A model generated the notes under the pieces. The model was not told the origin of the DNA. It did not search any database and saw only the letters and a program-made list of their open reading frames with translations. From an uncultured Acetatifactor sp. (GTDB taxonomy: Bacteria; Bacillota; Clostridia; Lachnospirales; Lachnospiraceae), in assembly GCA_904501885.1 (NCBI GenBank), contig CAJGCP010000027.1:1-28165 (forward strand): a DNA stretch of 28,165 nt, read 5' to 3'. The position numbers and the translations under genes were made by a program. The stretch's first letter is position 1. The number at the start of each line of letters is the position of its first letter. Of this stretch, positions 8,500 through 16,396 are shown piece by piece.

Positions 8500-9927
8500 A
8501 TGTCAGAATTAGTGAAAAAACCCGTGAAAATTACGGAAACCGTTCTGCGTGACTCTCATCAGTCTTTGATTGCCACCAGAATGCCCACCGAATATATGCT
8601 TCCTATTATTGAGAAGATGGACCAGGTAGGATACAATTCCGTAGAGTGCTGGGGTGGTGCAACTTTCGATGCATCCCTTCGTTTCCTGAAGGAAGATCCC
8701 TGGGACAGACTTAGAAAATTGCGTGACGGATTCAAGAATACCAAACTGCAGATGTTGTTCCGTGGACAGAACATTTTGGGTTACAGACCTTACGCAGACG
8801 ATGTTGTAGAAGCATTTGTACAGAAATCTGTAGCAAATGGTATTGATATCATCCGTATCTTTGACTGTTTGAACGACTTGCGTAACTTGCAGGCAACTGT
8901 AAACGCAACCAACAAAATCAAAGCTACAGAAGGAAGAGGCCATGCACAAATCGCACTTTCCTATACCTTGGGTGATGCTTACACCTTAGAGTACTGGACT
9001 GATATGGCTAAGAAGATTGAGGAGATGGGTGCAGATTCTATCTGTATCAAGGATATGGCAGGTCTTTTGGTTCCTTATAAGGCTGCAGAATTGATTTCTG
9101 CCATGAAGGAATCCACCAAACTTCCCATCCAGTTGCATACCCACTACACCTCAGGTGTGGCAAGCATGACTTATCTGAAGGCTGTGGAAGCAGGTGTTGA
9201 TGTAATCGATACTGCAATCAGCCCCTTTGCACTTGGTACTTCTCAGCCTGCAACAGAAGTTATGGTTGAGACTTTCCGCGGCACAGAATATGATACCGGT
9301 TTGGATCAGAATCTGTTGGCTGAAATCGCTGATTATTTCCGTCCTTACAGAGATGAGTGTCTGGAAAATGGCTTGCTCAATCCTAAGGTAATGGGTGTTG
9401 ATATTAAGACCTTGTTGTATCAGGTACCCGGCGGTATGCTTTCTAACATGGTGAGCCAGTTGAAGGAGCAGAATGCAGAAGATAAGTATTACGATGTATT
9501 GAAGGAGATTCCTGAGGTTCGTAAGGATTTGGGTGAGCCTCCTTTGGTTACACCTTCTTCTCAGATTGTCGGTACTCAGGCTGTATTTAACGTTCTTATG
9601 GGCGAGAGATATAAGATGGCAACTAAGGAAACCAAGGCAGTTCTTCGCGGTGAGTATGGCCAGACTGTAAAGCCTATGAGCCAGGAAGTTATTGACAAGG
9701 TTATCCCCGGCGAGGAGAGAATTACCTGCCGTTACGCAGATTTGCTTGATAATGAGATGGAAAAATTGGAATCTGAAATGGCACAGTGGAAGCAGCAGGA
9801 CGAAGACGTATTGTCCTATGCATTGTTCCCTCAGGTTGCTGTTGATTTCTTCAAGTATCGTCAGGCACAGCAGGAAAAGGTGGATATGACAAAGGCTGAT
9901 ACCCAGAACGGCGCATATCCTGTATAA
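8500..9927 (+). CDS. Pyruvate/oxaloacetate carboxyltransferase subunit without biotin domain (5S/PycB/OadA-N type)
   Basis: This 475-residue TIM-barrel enzyme transfers carboxyl between biotin and pyruvate/oxaloacetate. The signature RDSHQS includes metal ligand Asp18. The family's carbamylated metal-binding lysine is Lys184 in IKDMAGLL, and HTH (His213, His215) supplies the other ligands. RGQNILGYRPYADD (88-101) is the conserved pyruvate-site block. The C-terminus stops at about the end of the carboxyltransferase region, and the Ala/Pro linker plus MKM biotinyl domain of OadA/PycB is absent. It therefore needs a separate carrier, and one is encoded three genes upstream of the terminator. GGAGG (8485-8489) precedes the ATG. 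Oxaloacetate decarboxylase alpha, transcarboxylase 5S or a pyruvate carboxylase subunit are all possible. Confidence 0.92.
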   Translation: MSELVKKPVKITETVLRDSHQSLIATRMPTEYMLPIIEKMDQVGYNSVECWGGATFDASLRFLKEDPWDRLRKLRDGFKNTKLQMLFRGQNILGYRPYADDVVEAFVQKSVANGIDIIRIFDCLNDLRNLQATVNATNKIKATEGRGHAQIALSYTLGDAYTLEYWTDMAKKIEEMGADSICIKDMAGLLVPYKAAELISAMKESTKLPIQLHTHYTSGVASMTYLKAVEAGVDVIDTAISPFALGTSQPATEVMVETFRGTEYDTGLDQNLLAEIADYFRPYRDECLENGLLNPKVMGVDIKTLLYQVPGGMLSNMVSQLKEQNAEDKYYDVLKEIPEVRKDLGEPPLVTPSSQIVGTQAVFNVLMGERYKMATKETKAVLRGEYGQTVKPMSQEVIDKVIPGEERITCRYADLLDNEMEKLESEMAQWKQQDEDVLSYALFPQVAVDFFKYRQAQQEKVDMTKADTQNGAYPV

Positions 9928-9944
9928 TTAAATTAGACTTTGAA

Positions 9945-9980
9945 AGGGTGGTATCTGTATGGATGCCACCCTAATTTTTT
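9945..9980 (+). terminator. Rho-independent terminator closing the decarboxylase operon
   Basis: AGGGTGGTATC (9945-9955) pairs with GATGCCACCCT (9962-9972), 11 pairs with one G-U. AATTTTTT follows. It lies 18 bases after the stop of the last subunit gene. Confidence 0.9.
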
Positions 9981-10019
9981 AGTAATTGCATAGATAATAG
10001 CAGTGTGATATGTAGGTTA

Positions 10020-10060
10020 CATTGGTGCTATATGCATGTACCATTAGTGCTATATTTATG
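10020..10060 (+). repeat. Imperfect 19-bp direct repeat upstream of the rpiR-type gene
   Basis: CATTGGTGCTATATGCATG (10020-10038) and CATTAGTGCTATATTTATG (10042-10060) match at 16 of 19 positions and are offset by 22 bases, about two helical turns. They lie directly upstream of the candidate -35 box, so a regulator-binding role is possible. Confidence 0.6.
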
Positions 10061-10061
10061 A

Positions 10062-10090
10062 TTGAAAAGAGAGTGGAAAAATAGTAAAAT
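10062..10090 (+). promoter_or_regulatory. Promoter of the RpiR-family regulator gene
   Basis: TTGAAA (10062-10067) and TAAAAT (10085-10090) are 17 bases apart. The terminator at 9945-9980 requires a new promoter here. The direct repeat ends one base before the -35. Confidence 0.6.
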
Positions 10091-10133
10091 GTAAGTAAGA
10101 AAATCAAGATTGAGATTTGGAGGGGCATGTCCG

Positions 10134-11030
10134 ATGGAGCAATTGCAATTGCTTGACAGAATTTTTGAAAAATATCCGAAAATGAGTAAGGGGCATAAAG
10201 CCATTGCGGACTTTGTTGTGGACCATATGGACGAGGCTGCTTTTATGACGGCTGCTAAAATCGGACAGAAGTTAAACGTCAGCGAGTCTACAGTGGTTCG
10301 TTTTGCAACAGGTATCGGATATGATGGTTTTCCGGCATTTCAAGATGCTCTGGCGGAGAGTTTTAAAGCAAGGGTGAATCGGGGGAAAGATATGGACGTG
10401 AAGATGGAAAGAACCAATCCTTCTAATGTCCTGGATTCTATTTTAAAATTAGACATTGCCAATATTCAAAATACAATTAGTGCATTGGATGCAGCCACCT
10501 TTGAAATGGCAGTGAAAATTATTTCCGAAGCAGAACATGTCTATATATGTGGGTTGCGCAGCAATGCTCCTTTGGCCTCTTTTTTGCATTATTATTTGAA
10601 TATGGCAAGAGGAAATGCGATTCTTTTGAATACCACTAGTGTCAGCGAGACCTTTGAACAGATGATGCATATTGGGAAAAAAGATGTGTTTATCGGGATT
10701 AGTTTTCCCAGATATTCTATGCGCACCCTGAAGGCAATGGAACTGGCCAGTGACAGAAATGCTAAGGTAATTGCGTTGACGGATAGTTTGAATTCACCTA
10801 TGTGCCTGTATTCTTCCTGTAATTTGGTGGCAAGTACCGAGTCTTTGTCGATTATCGACTCGTTGGTAGCCCCGATGAGCGTGATTCAGGCGCTTGTGGT
10901 TGCGCTGTGTCTGAAGAATAAAGAAACCGTGAGGAATAATCTGAAATTATTACAGGAAACTTGGAACAATTATCAGGTCTATTCCAATGACGAGATAGAT
11001 TTTATGGGGGATGATCACACCCTGAATTAA
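10134..11030 (+). CDS. MurR/RpiR-family transcriptional regulator
   Basis: This 298-residue regulator has an N-terminal helix-turn-helix domain (about 1-77, recognition region TAAKIGQKLNVSESTVVRFA) and a C-terminal SIS sugar-phosphate isomerase fold (about 120-255). RpiR proteins usually sense phosphosugars and control sugar or amino-sugar use. The start at 10134 has GGAGGGG (10119-10125) about ten bases upstream. A TTG at 10110 in frame has no such site and would add eight residues. No sugar gene lies next to it, so its regulon cannot be read from context. It is preceded by its own promoter and a direct repeat that could be its binding site. The flavoprotein gene follows after 23 bases. Confidence 0.92.
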   Translation: MEQLQLLDRIFEKYPKMSKGHKAIADFVVDHMDEAAFMTAAKIGQKLNVSESTVVRFATGIGYDGFPAFQDALAESFKARVNRGKDMDVKMERTNPSNVLDSILKLDIANIQNTISALDAATFEMAVKIISEAEHVYICGLRSNAPLASFLHYYLNMARGNAILLNTTSVSETFEQMMHIGKKDVFIGISFPRYSMRTLKAMELASDRNAKVIALTDSLNSPMCLYSSCNLVASTESLSIIDSLVAPMSVIQALVVALCLKNKETVRNNLKLLQETWNNYQVYSNDEIDFMGDDHTLN

Positions 11031-11053
11031 TTCTGTAGAAAAGAGAAACTATT

Positions 11054-12289
11054 TTGGCTGATACAATCGTAATAGGCGGAGGACCTGCCGGAATGATGGC
11101 TGCAATCGCGGCTGCAGATGTGGGGGATCAGGTCACGCTGATAGAGAAAAATGAAAAATTAGGAAAAAAGCTTTTTATCACCGGCAAGGGCAGATGTAAT
11201 GTGACCAATGCCGCAGATATGGACATATTATTTTCCAATGTATGTACCAATAGAAAGTTTTTGTATAGCGCATTTTATACCTTTGATAATACTTCTGTGA
11301 TGGATTTTATTGAAAGCGCAGGGTGTCCTTTGAAGGTGGAGCGGGGAGACCGTGTTTTCCCTGTGTCGGACCATTCGTCAGACATCATATCTGCCTTTCA
11401 AAGGGAATTAAAAAAACGAAATGTGACCATTTTGCTGCAAACAAAAGTGGCTTCGGTTTTGACGGAGCAGGATGAGACAGAAGGCAAGCCTGTTGTGAAA
11501 GGCGTGAAGTTAGACAATGGAAAGGAATTGTTTGCCGAAAAGGTGGTTGTCTGCACCGGAGGCGTGTCCTATCCTTCTACAGGATCTACCGGAGACGGAT
11601 ACGAATTTGCAAAGCAGCATGGTCATAAAATAATTCCCGTGGTTCCGGGGCTGGTTCCCTTTCAAGTAAAAGAGTCATGGTGTGCAGATTTGATGGGGTT
11701 ATCTCTGAAAAATGTAAATCTTACCATGGTACAACGAGGGAAAAAAGTATATGATGGATTTGGGGAAATGCTGTTCACTCATTTTGGAGTAAGTGGGCCG
11801 CTGGTGCTTTCTGCAAGTAGTTTTTATCAGGAGGGGACAGAAGCTTCCCTTCATTTGGATTTGAAACCGGCCATGACAGTGGAACAATTAGATAAACGTT
11901 TGCTTCGGGATTTTGAAGAAAATAAAAATAAGCAATTCCGCAATTCCTTAGGAGGTTTATTTCCAAGCAAACTGATTCCGGTGATGATTTCGCTGTCCGG
12001 TATTTTACCCGAAAAAAAGGTGAATGAAATTACCAGGGAGGAGCGACAAAGATTTGTCTCGCTCATTAAGGATGTGCCTATGACTGTGGCGGGCCTGCGG
12101 GGCTTTGCAGAGGCAATTATTACCCGAGGCGGTGTGTCTGTGAAAGAAGTAGATCCTTCTACTATGGAGTCTAAATTGGTAAAAGGTATGTATTTTGCAG
12201 GAGAGGTATTGGATTTAGATGCTATGACAGGCGGATTCAATTTGCAGATTGCCTGGTCTACAGGGTATCTGGCAGGCATCAGCAAATAA
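11054..12289 (+). CDS. FAD-dependent oxidoreductase, HI0933/BaiN-like family
   Basis: This 411-residue flavoprotein opens with an FAD-binding Rossmann motif (IGGGPAG, 7-13, with acidic Glu31 ending strand 2). The family signature TGKGRCNVTN follows at 43-52, and the C-terminus has GEVLDLDAMTGGFNLQIAW and a STG motif. These define the HI0933-like family, which includes BaiN of bile-acid-transforming clostridia. Most members are uncharacterised, so no substrate is claimed. The apparent start is a TTG at 11054; an in-frame TAG at 11036-11038 rules out an upstream ATG. The ribosome-binding site is weak (AAAAGAG at 11039-11045), so expression may depend on coupling to the regulator gene 23 bases upstream. 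The next gene, cmk, is unrelated in function. Confidence 0.88.
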   Translation: MADTIVIGGGPAGMMAAIAAADVGDQVTLIEKNEKLGKKLFITGKGRCNVTNAADMDILFSNVCTNRKFLYSAFYTFDNTSVMDFIESAGCPLKVERGDRVFPVSDHSSDIISAFQRELKKRNVTILLQTKVASVLTEQDETEGKPVVKGVKLDNGKELFAEKVVVCTGGVSYPSTGSTGDGYEFAKQHGHKIIPVVPGLVPFQVKESWCADLMGLSLKNVNLTMVQRGKKVYDGFGEMLFTHFGVSGPLVLSASSFYQEGTEASLHLDLKPAMTVEQLDKRLLRDFEENKNKQFRNSLGGLFPSKLIPVMISLSGILPEKKVNEITREERQRFVSLIKDVPMTVAGLRGFAEAIITRGGVSVKEVDPSTMESKLVKGMYFAGEVLDLDAMTGGFNLQIAWSTGYLAGISK

Positions 12290-12353
12290 TAGATTGTGTA
12301 TGGCGGATGTAACTTCATATCCGGGATTATAGTTTGAAAGGTAGGAATTTGTG

Positions 12354-13013
12354 ATGGCTTTTAATATCGCAGTGGATGGTCCTGCAGGCGCAGGAAAGAG
12401 TACCATCGCCAAAGCGGTGGCGAAGAAAATGAATTTGATTTATGTGGATACAGGGGCAATGTATCGGGCCATGGCTTTGTTTATGATAAGGGAAGGGATT
12501 GCTATTTCTGATACAGATAAAGTAATTGAAAAATGCAAAAAGGCTGATATCACCATTCGATACGAGGATGGTATTCAGGTTGTTTTGTTGAATGGTGAAA
12601 ATGTTAATGCATTCCTACGTACAGAGGAAGTGGGCAATGCGGCATCTGCTGTCAGTGTCATTCCTGAGGTGAGAGCGAAACTGGTGGAACTGCAAAAAGC
12701 ACTTGCGGCCAATACGGATTGTATTATGGATGGCAGGGACATCGGCACCTGTGTATTACCTCATGCACAAGTGAAAATTTATCTTACGGCAGATAGTCTT
12801 GTGCGGGCGAAAAGAAGATATGAGGAATTGGTTGCAAAGGGTGTTGACTGTGATTTGGATGCGGTTCACAAAGATATTCAGGAGAGAGATTACCGGGATA
12901 TGAATCGTGCCACATCTCCCCTGAGACAGGCAGAGGATGCTGTCCTTCTGGACACCTCAAACCTTTCTGTAGAACAGGTTATTGACAAGATGATTGCGCT
13001 GTGTGCACATTAA
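12354..13013 (+). CDS. cmk: Cytidylate kinase
   Basis: This 219-residue P-loop kinase phosphorylates CMP and dCMP with ATP. It begins with VDGPAGAGKSTIAK (P-loop 9-16), followed by the VDTGAMYRA motif, the DGRDIGT block and the lid and C-terminal RATSPLRQAEDA segment, all typical of bacterial Cmk. Length is normal. ATG 12354 is preferred over the adjacent GTG at 12351, with AAAGGTAGGA (12337-12346) upstream. It stands directly before ispH and rpsA, an order frequently conserved in Clostridia. Confidence 0.96.
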   Translation: MAFNIAVDGPAGAGKSTIAKAVAKKMNLIYVDTGAMYRAMALFMIREGIAISDTDKVIEKCKKADITIRYEDGIQVVLLNGENVNAFLRTEEVGNAASAVSVIPEVRAKLVELQKALAANTDCIMDGRDIGTCVLPHAQVKIYLTADSLVRAKRRYEELVAKGVDCDLDAVHKDIQERDYRDMNRATSPLRQAEDAVLLDTSNLSVEQVIDKMIALCAH

Positions 13014-13059
13014 GTATCCAAAACGCAGATGAGTTGAACTATTATTAGTGGAGGGCAGA

Positions 13060-13908
13060 ATGGAAGTCAGACTTGCAGAGTGTGCCGGGTTTTGCTTTGG
13101 TGTAAAGCGTGCTGTTGATACGGTGTATGAACAGATTAAGATGGGAAAAACTATTTATACTTATGGGCTCATTGTACACAATGATGAAGTAGTAAAAGAT
13201 TTGACGGAAAAGGGCGTTAGGGTCATCGAAACCAAGGAGGAATTGTTGGACTTAAAAGAGGGCAGCGTTATCATTCGTGCCCATGGTGTGGCGGAAGAAA
13301 TTTATCGGATTTTGGAAGAAAGAAATTTGGAAGTGATTGATGCCACATGTCCTTTTGTAAAACGAATTCATAAAATTGTGGAAAAAGCCAGTATGGAAGG
13401 GGAGCATATTATCATCATCGGAAACGCCGGACACCCTGAAGTAGAGGGGATTATGGGATGGTGTAAAGGTCCTGTTACCGTGCTGGAAAGCATAGAAAAG
13501 GCCGAGAATTTTGCCGGCGACAGTTGTGTTCGGTATTGCGTAGTTGCGCAAACGACATTTAATTACAATAAATTTCATTCTATGGTTGAAATTTTCAAAA
13601 AAAGAATGTACAATATTAGTGTTGTGAATACTATCTGTAACGCAACAGAAGATCGTCAGCGGGCTGCAAAGGCTTTAGCAACCGAAGCGGACGCGATGAT
13701 TGTAATAGGTGGCAAGCATAGTTCCAATACACAGAAATTATATGAAATTTGTAGTGAGGAGTGTGCCAATACCTATTTTATACAGACACTGGATGACTTG
13801 CATTTAGAACTACCTAAAGCTGCTCGACTGGTGGGTGTTACGGCGGGGGCTTCCACCCCAAACAAATTAATTGAGGAGGTTCAAAATTATGTCAGAGTTA
13901 ACTTTTGA
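13060..13908 (+). CDS. ispH: 4-hydroxy-3-methylbut-2-enyl diphosphate reductase
   Basis: This 282-residue iron-sulfur enzyme makes IPP and DMAPP in the last step of the MEP isoprenoid pathway. The three cluster ligands are Cys12 (GFCFGVKRA), Cys97 (DATCPFV) and Cys193 (NTICNAT). The family residues His40, His75, His125 and Glu127 (GHPEVEG) are also present. GGAGG (13050-13054) lies five bases before ATG 13060; a GTG at 13048 would overlap that site. The last 20 bases overlap the start of the S1 gene in another frame. In many clostridia IspH and S1 are fused into one protein; here they are separate. Confidence 0.96.
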   Translation: MEVRLAECAGFCFGVKRAVDTVYEQIKMGKTIYTYGLIVHNDEVVKDLTEKGVRVIETKEELLDLKEGSVIIRAHGVAEEIYRILEERNLEVIDATCPFVKRIHKIVEKASMEGEHIIIIGNAGHPEVEGIMGWCKGPVTVLESIEKAENFAGDSCVRYCVVAQTTFNYNKFHSMVEIFKKRMYNISVVNTICNATEDRQRAAKALATEADAMIVIGGKHSSNTQKLYEICSEECANTYFIQTLDDLHLELPKAARLVGVTAGASTPNKLIEEVQNYVRVNF

Positions 13909-15088
13909 ACAAATGTTGGAAGATTCTATTAAAACAATACATTCAGGAGAGGTAGTCGAAGGTACAGTTATCGATGTAAAGGCGGATGAGATCGTTTTGA
14001 ACATCGGTTATAAGGCGGATGGTATTCTGCCTAAGAGCGAGTATTCCAATGATACAAGTGTGGACCTGAAATCCGTGGTAAAAGTTGGAGACACCATGGA
14101 AGTGAAGATCTTGAAGGTAAATGACGGCGAGGGACAGGTTGCCTTGACTTATAAGCGTCTGGCAGCCGACCGTGGCAACAAGCGCATTGAAGAAGCGTTC
14201 AACAATAAAGAAGTGTTGAAGGCAGAAGTTTCCCAGGTGCTTGACGGTGGCCTGAGTGTAATTGTAGAGGAAGTGAAGATTTTCATTCCTGCAAGCCTGG
14301 TATCTGATACTTATGAAAGAGATCTTTCTAAGTATGCAGGACAGGAAATTGAATTCGTAGTTACCGAGTATAATCCTAAGAAGAGAAGATACATCGGTGA
14401 CCGCAGACAGCTTGTAGCTGCAGAGAAAGAAGTTCTTTTGAAGGAGTTGTTTGAAAGAATTCATGAAGGTGATGTTGTTGACGGCGTAGTTAAGAATGTT
14501 ACCGATTTTGGCGCATTCATCGATTTGGGTGGCGCTGACGGATTGTTGCATATTTCTGAAATGTCCTGGGGCCGCGTAGAGCATCCCAAGAAAGTATTCA
14601 AGGTTGGCGATGAAGTGAAGGTTCTGATCAAAGAGATCAACAATAACAAGATTGCGCTTTCTTTGAAATTCGATGATGCGAATCCTTGGAAGGATGCAGC
14701 AACCAAGTTTGCTGTTGGAACAGAAGTAACCGGTAAGGTTGCAAGAATGACTGACTTCGGTGCTTTCATTGAGTTGGAGCCCGGCGTGGATGCATTACTT
14801 CATGTTTCCCAAATTTCCAAAGAGCATGTTGAGAAACCTGCAGATGTGCTTAGCGTTGGTCAGGAAGTGACTGCTAAGATTGTTGATTTCAACGAAGCAG
14901 ATAAGAAGATTTCCTTGAGCATTAAGGCAATGTTCGCTCCCGAAGTGGTTGAGAAGGCTGAGGAAGAGGATGCAGATGAAGTAGCAGTTGACATCGAAGC
15001 TGTCATTGCTGCACAGGAAGCAGAAGAAGCAGAGGAAGCTGCTGCAGAAGTTGTAGAAGAAGCTCCCGCAGAGGAAACTGCAGAATAA
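13889..15088 (+). CDS. rpsA: Ribosomal protein S1-like protein with four S1 domains
   Basis: This 399-residue protein has four S1 RNA-binding repeats at about 20-89, 107-172 (the most diverged), 193-261 and 276-346. A long acidic Glu/Ala-rich tail follows (about 355-399). It helps the 30S subunit engage mRNA; in Gram-positives four-repeat S1 proteins are the norm. The start is ATG 13889, with GAGGAGG (13873-13879) located inside the end of ispH. A TTG at 13871 would put this site inside the gene. The reading frame differs from ispH and overlaps it by 20 bases, suggesting translational coupling. Repeats 3 and 4 carry the canonical VTDFGAFI/MTDFGAFI and GLLHISE/ALLHVSQ blocks. Confidence 0.93.
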   Translation: MSELTFEQMLEDSIKTIHSGEVVEGTVIDVKADEIVLNIGYKADGILPKSEYSNDTSVDLKSVVKVGDTMEVKILKVNDGEGQVALTYKRLAADRGNKRIEEAFNNKEVLKAEVSQVLDGGLSVIVEEVKIFIPASLVSDTYERDLSKYAGQEIEFVVTEYNPKKRRYIGDRRQLVAAEKEVLLKELFERIHEGDVVDGVVKNVTDFGAFIDLGGADGLLHISEMSWGRVEHPKKVFKVGDEVKVLIKEINNNKIALSLKFDDANPWKDAATKFAVGTEVTGKVARMTDFGAFIELEPGVDALLHVSQISKEHVEKPADVLSVGQEVTAKIVDFNEADKKISLSIKAMFAPEVVEKAEEEDADEVAVDIEAVIAAQEAEEAEEAAAEVVEEAPAEETAE

Positions 15089-15109
15089 TAGAACGACAGT
15101 CGAAACGAC

Positions 15110-15146
15110 AATGGCGATGTAGTGAATTCTACATCGCCATTTTTGT
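15110..15146 (+). terminator. Rho-independent terminator after rpsA
   Basis: AATGGCGATGTAG (15110-15122) pairs perfectly over 13 bp with CTACATCGCCATT (15129-15141) around TGAATT. A short T run follows. It lies between convergent genes. On the - strand the downstream T content is weaker, so it may serve the opposite gene only partly. Confidence 0.88.
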
Positions 15147-15166
15147 GTCTATATGAAATGTTACAG

Positions 15167-16264
15167 CTATCGAAATACGTTACTTAGAATGTGGTTGACA
15201 TAGTTTGAAAATGCTTCCCGATCTTTCTTTAATTCTTCTGTCAGTTCAAAATAGGTTTGTGGGTCTTTGTAGTCTTTTTTGAAAAAGGGTTCGAATGTCA
15301 CATCCCATTGAGGCAAATAGGCGGAGGTTTTTCTGGTATAACAGTTGCTTGCCTGAGCCTGCTGCCGATATGCCTTTTCTACATATCCTGCGATGGATTT
15401 GTGCAATGCCATATCTTCCTGTGGAAGATAATAATAGTCCTTAAAATTAGCGTAATAATATTTTAATTCCCCGTCGTAAATAGGAACTTTGATTTGACAG
15501 GTGTTTTCTTCCATTCGCAAAAATACATTCTCCTTCGAGAGGAGTACGGGAACGGGAACCGTATCGCCTAAAGTGGCAAACATAATCAATTCTCTTTTTA
15601 TATTGCCTTGAAAATCTGCGTATTTATTTGCCTGTACTTTATGGACAGTGACAGGTTGGTTCAATACATCTGTGTATTTTAATATGGGCAGACAGTCCAA
15701 CATACCGCAAACATCTTCAAAATTATGAAGAAGCAATGTGTCTTTGTATTCATTGAGCGGGTGACGGCAGTAATTTTTATACACCTCAATCAATTCGCCA
15801 CCGGCGTATTGGTCTTCCCGATGAATGCCTAAAAAATGTTCTAACGTCTTTTGTTTGCAGTTAGGAAGTTTCAGCAATGCTTTATAGGGCGAAATTCGTT
15901 TGTATATATCGATTCCCTGCATTTCGTCCAGATGGTGATTGATACCGTGTTGCTCACATTTTTGTTTGAGATAGGGAAGATCGAATTGGTTTCCGTTAAA
16001 ATGAACCAGCGTAGTAAACTGTTCTGCGAAGGACAGAAATTCATTTAATACAAGCGTTTCTTCTTTGGGTGTCTCGGCAAACCATTGGCGTATATTCCAT
16101 TGGTTTTGTGTATAATACGCGCAACCAATGAGGTATAGATTGGAGGATCGTGCCAGAAACCCTGTGGTTTCAATATCAAAAAACAGTACGCTGTCTAAAG
16201 ATGCGTATTTCTCCAGGGGATACTGCAGTATGAAATTTTCCCTTGCCCGGTTCATTCGTATCAT
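15167..16264 (-). CDS. YprB-like ribonuclease H-fold (DEDD-type) putative exonuclease
   Basis: This 365-residue protein has an RNase H-like 3'-5' exonuclease core in its first 195 residues. FFDIETTG (Asp30, Glu32) is motif I, FNGNQFDLPYL (Asp95) motif II, and LLHNFEDVCGM (His180, Asp184) motif III. This matches the YprB family, a DnaQ-related group of unproven substrate. The C-terminal 170 residues are a second region I do not recognise, rich in Tyr and Lys. It is the only - strand gene in the window and converges on rpsA. The start at 16264 has AAAGGA about seven bases upstream on the - strand. No clear - strand promoter was found in the 130-base divergent region with the next gene. Confidence 0.82.
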   Translation of the reverse strand: MIRMNRARENFILQYPLEKYASLDSVLFFDIETTGFLARSSNLYLIGCAYYTQNQWNIRQWFAETPKEETLVLNEFLSFAEQFTTLVHFNGNQFDLPYLKQKCEQHGINHHLDEMQGIDIYKRISPYKALLKLPNCKQKTLEHFLGIHREDQYAGGELIEVYKNYCRHPLNEYKDTLLLHNFEDVCGMLDCLPILKYTDVLNQPVTVHKVQANKYADFQGNIKRELIMFATLGDTVPVPVLLSKENVFLRMEENTCQIKVPIYDGELKYYYANFKDYYYLPQEDMALHKSIAGYVEKAYRQQAQASNCYTRKTSAYLPQWDVTFEPFFKKDYKDPQTYFELTEELKKDREAFSNYVNHILSNVFR

Positions 16265-16396
16265 GTATATTCCTTTCTTTGCTCTGTTTCATAGTAACAT
16301 ATTTTTGAAATTTACAGTAGTATTTTGTTGAAAAAAATAGTAAAATGAGAAAAGATGATAATCAGTAAGCTTGAGACAGAAAGGAACGAAACAATT

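Noticed and set aside
13943..14584. A 213-codon open frame on the - strand opposite the S1 gene
   Set aside because: It has no ribosome-binding site or family resemblance and lies fully inside a well-supported S1 gene; its composition is what antisense of that gene would give.
15286..15300. GGGTTCGAATG resembling the T-loop of a tRNA
   Set aside because: It falls inside the coding sequence of the YprB-like gene, with no acceptor or anticodon stem around it.
16355..16396. Longer N-terminus for the Rnf-like protein from ATG 16355
   Set aside because: RnfC proteins begin at the MAKLSFAGG block, and the ribosome-binding site AAAGGA lies just before ATG 16397; the 14 extra residues match nothing in the family.
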